The position numbers and the translations under genes were made by a program. The notes below the pieces were generated by a model, which was not told the origin of the DNA, did no database searches, and worked only from the letters and a program-made list of their open reading frames with translations. From NCBI RefSeq assembly GCF_006335015.1, contig NZ_VDGT01000004.1:309831-373830 (forward strand): a stretch of DNA of 64,000 nt, read 5' to 3'. Below are positions 61,957 through 64,000 of this stretch, piece by piece; position 1 is the first letter of the stretch, and every line of letters begins with the position of its first letter. Source of the stretch: Streptomyces sedi. Lineage in GTDB: Bacteria > Actinomycetota > Actinomycetes > Streptomycetales > Streptomycetaceae.

Positions 61957-63648
61957 GTGAATTTGACGCGCTGGGGAATCCGGCTGCCCGGAGCACAGCG
62001 CCGCCACGGCGCCACCGACGGACGCTCCCCGGCACCGGCCGGCGCCGGCAAGGAGCCGGCGGCCTCCGTCCCGGCGGCCAGGGCCGAGCCCCGTGAGCCG
62101 GCCGCCAGGGCCCCGTCGGCCGGCGGCCCCGGCGTCGACGCCCTCGCCGTGCACGAGCTGCTCGGCCAGGTCCCCGCACCGGTCGCCGTCGTCCACGGCC
62201 CCGACCACCGAGTCGCCTACGTCAACGAGGCGTACGCCGCGCTCTTCGGCACCCGCCAGCCGGGCGTCCCGGCCCGCGAGTCCCTCACCGAGCTGGTGGA
62301 GCTCGGCCTGCTCCCCCTGATGGACCAGGTCCAACGCAGCGGCACCCCGCGCACCATGAAGTCCCGCAGCGTCCCGGGCGACACCCGCGACAGCCACTTC
62401 ACCTTCACCTGCACCCCGATCCGCCTCACCGGCCCCGACGGCGGCGCCGCCCAGCGCGGGGTGCTGGTCTTCGCCGCCGACATCACCGACCAGGTCGTCG
62501 CGGCCACACGCCTCAGGGAGAGCGAGAGCGAACAGCGCGCCGCCGCCGTCACCCTCCAACGCAGCCTGCTCCCGCAGAAGTTGGAGCAGCCGGACGACCT
62601 CAGGGTCGCCGCCGTCTACCAACCGGGCGGCCTGGAGGCCGCCGTCGGCGGCGACTGGTACGACGTGATCACCCTCGGCGCCGGCCGCACCGCCGTGGTC
62701 ATCGGCGACGTGATGGGCCGCGGCGTGCGCGCCGCCGCTGTCATGGGCCAGCTCCGCACCGCCGTCCGCGCCTACGCCAAGCTCGACCTGCCGCCGCACG
62801 AGGTGCTCGGCCTCCTCGACGGACTGGCCGCCGACATCGACGCCAGCCAGATCGCCACCTGCGTCTACGCCGTCTACGACCCCAACGAGGCCAGCCTCAC
62901 CTACGCCTCGGCCGGCCATCTCCCGGCGCTGATCCGCGAGGCGGACGGCACGGTCCACCGCGTGACCGACCCGACCGGGCCGCCGCTGGGCACCGGCGGC
63001 TGGATCCACGCCTCCGGCACCGTCCCCTTCCGCCCCGGCGCGCAGGCCGTCCTCTACACCGACGGTCTGGTGGAACGCCGCGACGCCGACATCGACGTCG
63101 GCCTCGGCGCCCTGGAACGCGCGTTGGCCGGCGCGGGCGACAGCCCCGGCATCACCTGCCACCGCCTGCTGCGCGCCCTCGACATCACCGAGGACCACGA
63201 CGACGACGTCGCCGTGCTCGTTCTCACCTGCCCCGAGCGCCACGGCGAGGAGGCCGACCTCTTCCGGGGCGCCGCCCTCGACCTGCTCGGCGGCATCGAG
63301 GCCGCGCCCCGCGCCCGCGCCTTCGCGGACGGGGTGCTGGCCAGCTGGCGCTTCCCCGAGGAGCTGAGGGAGTGGGGAGTGCTGGCCACCAGCGAACTCG
63401 TCGCCAACTCCCTCAAACACGGCCGCGCCCCCATGCGCCTGCGGCTGCGCCGCACCGACCGCCGGCTGATCGTCGAGGTGACGGACGGGGACGAGCACCT
63501 GCCCCGCCGCCAGCAGGTCGAACCGGCCGATGAGGCGGGCCGCGGCATCGCCCTGGTGGCCACCATCGCGGCCGAGTGGGGAGCCCGCCGACTCCCCGAG
63601 GGAGGAAAGGCGGTCTGGGCGGAGTTCGCCCTCCCCGACGCGAGTTGA
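61957..63648 (+). CDS. PAS–PP2C (SpoIIE)–HATPase signalling phosphatase
   Basis: A 563-residue soluble regulator. After a disordered 60-residue start, a PAS domain (LLGQVPAPVAVVHGPDHRVAYVNEAY) is followed by a SpoIIE phosphatase (AVYQPGGLEAAVGGDWYDV, VIGDVMGRGVRAAAVM, ASAGHLPALI, VLYTDGLVERRD, DDDVAVLVL) and an RsbW-like ATPase domain (LATSELVANSLKHG, RGIALVATIAAEWG). It thus joins phosphatase and anti-sigma kinase in one chain, an arrangement common in Streptomyces. The GTG at 61957 gives MNLTRWGIRLPGAQRR; an in-frame GTG at 61891 lacks a ribosome-binding site. An rRNA operon follows. Confidence 0.92.
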   Translation: MNLTRWGIRLPGAQRRHGATDGRSPAPAGAGKEPAASVPAARAEPREPAARAPSAGGPGVDALAVHELLGQVPAPVAVVHGPDHRVAYVNEAYAALFGTRQPGVPARESLTELVELGLLPLMDQVQRSGTPRTMKSRSVPGDTRDSHFTFTCTPIRLTGPDGGAAQRGVLVFAADITDQVVAATRLRESESEQRAAAVTLQRSLLPQKLEQPDDLRVAAVYQPGGLEAAVGGDWYDVITLGAGRTAVVIGDVMGRGVRAAAVMGQLRTAVRAYAKLDLPPHEVLGLLDGLAADIDASQIATCVYAVYDPNEASLTYASAGHLPALIREADGTVHRVTDPTGPPLGTGGWIHASGTVPFRPGAQAVLYTDGLVERRDADIDVGLGALERALAGAGDSPGITCHRLLRALDITEDHDDDVAVLVLTCPERHGEEADLFRGAALDLLGGIEAAPRARAFADGVLASWRFPEELREWGVLATSELVANSLKHGRAPMRLRLRRTDRRLIVEVTDGDEHLPRRQQVEPADEAGRGIALVATIAAEWGARRLPEGGKAVWAEFALPDAS

Positions 63649-63803
63649 CGCCGTAGGGGGGACCACGTAAGGTTCCTCAAGCGCTCGTCAAGGGCGCACT
63701 CTGCCGCCATGTGTGGCACCCACTTCGTGTGAACCTGATTCCCGGTGAGGGTCTGCTTCGGCTTGTCCGAGGTATGTCCGAATTGGGGTTCCGGAGCCCG
63801 GAT
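63649..63803. other. Upstream spacer of the rRNA operon
   Basis: No gene. With the next two entries it makes up the last 350 bases of the window. Further rRNA promoters may lie here, for example around TTGTCC…TATGTC near 63763-63778, but I could not define them. Confidence 0.4.
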
Positions 63804-63833
63804 TTGGAATTCGGGCGGGGTTGGTTCTAAAGT
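63804..63833 (+). promoter_or_regulatory. rRNA operon promoter
   Basis: TTGGAA (63804-63809), 18-base spacer, TAAAGT (63828-63833); predicted start near 63840. It faces the rRNA leader. Confidence 0.55.
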
Positions 63834-63840
63834 AGTGGAC

Positions 63841-64000
63841 ACAGCGAAGGGAACGCCCGGAGGGCCCTGAGAAGGGTTTGAAGGAAGCGTCCGTTCCTTG
63901 AGAACTCAACAGCGTGCCAAAAGTCAATGCCAGATTTTTGAGTTATTTGCGAGGATGTTCGAGCATCTTTGTGGGTGACATCTTTTGATGAAGCATTCAC
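63841..64000 (+). promoter_or_regulatory. rRNA operon leader (16S gene begins beyond the window)
   Basis: The text around 63890-63930 (CCTTGAGAACTCAACAGCG, then TGCCAAAAGTCAATGCCAG) is, from memory, the conserved leader found ahead of 16S rRNA in Streptomyces, containing antitermination and RNase III processing signals. AGGAA…TTCCT (63881-63899) forms a small hairpin and TTGAGAACTCAA is a palindrome. The 16S gene itself is not reached. Confidence 0.8.

Overview
The window is chromosomal DNA from a high-GC actinobacterium, almost certainly a Streptomyces. The signs are extreme third-position GC, frequent GTG starts, a BldC, an AtrA-like TetR regulator, an Lsr2-type nucleoid protein, mycothiol-dependent and SpoIIE-type enzymes, and the purD–purC–purSQL–purF–purM gene order that Streptomyces keeps. 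Most of it reads as core chromosome. There is no prophage, insertion sequence, CRISPR array or secondary-metabolite cluster, and the last bases are the leader of an rRNA operon.

Layout. 0–7 kb: a degenerate diacylglycerol-kinase-like protein, purA, and two tandem membrane Ser/Thr kinases. 7–14.7 kb: a GntR regulator, purD, conserved proteins of unknown role, a dimethylformamidase-like protein and purC. 14.8–18.7 kb: an operon of ABC ATPase, ABC permease, sensor kinase and response regulator on the minus strand. 19–28.8 kb: two tRNA-Gly genes (one atypical), an Lsr2-family protein, purSQL, small conserved genes, purF and purM. 29–39 kb: DUF3073 protein, valine dehydrogenase, bldC, hrpA, a membrane protein and tRNAs (Asp twice, Phe, Glu). 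39–47 kb: a metallopeptidase, a DEAD-box helicase with an RGG tail, tRNA-Lys, two divergent aldo/keto reductases, a SpoIIE-type phosphatase, and an M23 peptidase behind a c-di-AMP (ydaO) riboswitch. 47–53 kb: a third aldo/keto reductase, a sialyltransferase-like protein, a PrsW-type protease, trmB and a beta-propeller lipoprotein-like membrane protein. 53–64 kb: a TPR regulator, an asparagine-synthetase-like protein, a membrane-tethered ECF sigma factor, an AtrA-like regulator divergent from an NDH-2 dehydrogenase, a PAS–PP2C–HATPase phosphatase, then the rRNA leader.

How it works together. Eight genes supply de novo purine synthesis: purD, purSQL, purF, purM, purC, and purA for the AMP branch. 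Around them sit growth and development controls (bldC, Lsr2 protein, AtrA-like, Ser/Thr kinases, SpoIIE phosphatases) and translation functions (six species of tRNA gene, trmB, two helicases).

The most unusual items are: a tRNA-Gly(UCC) whose T and D loops look unfit for normal translation; an ECF sigma factor fused to a zinc finger, a membrane helix, a Pro-Glu spacer and an NPCBM domain; an asparagine-synthetase/lasso-cyclase-like protein without glutaminase cysteine or precursor peptide; and a GT29 sialyltransferase-like protein. Starts were chosen from ribosome-binding sites, overlaps, or a TANNNT box 6–8 bases upstream of the start codon (leaderless pattern). No database search was possible.
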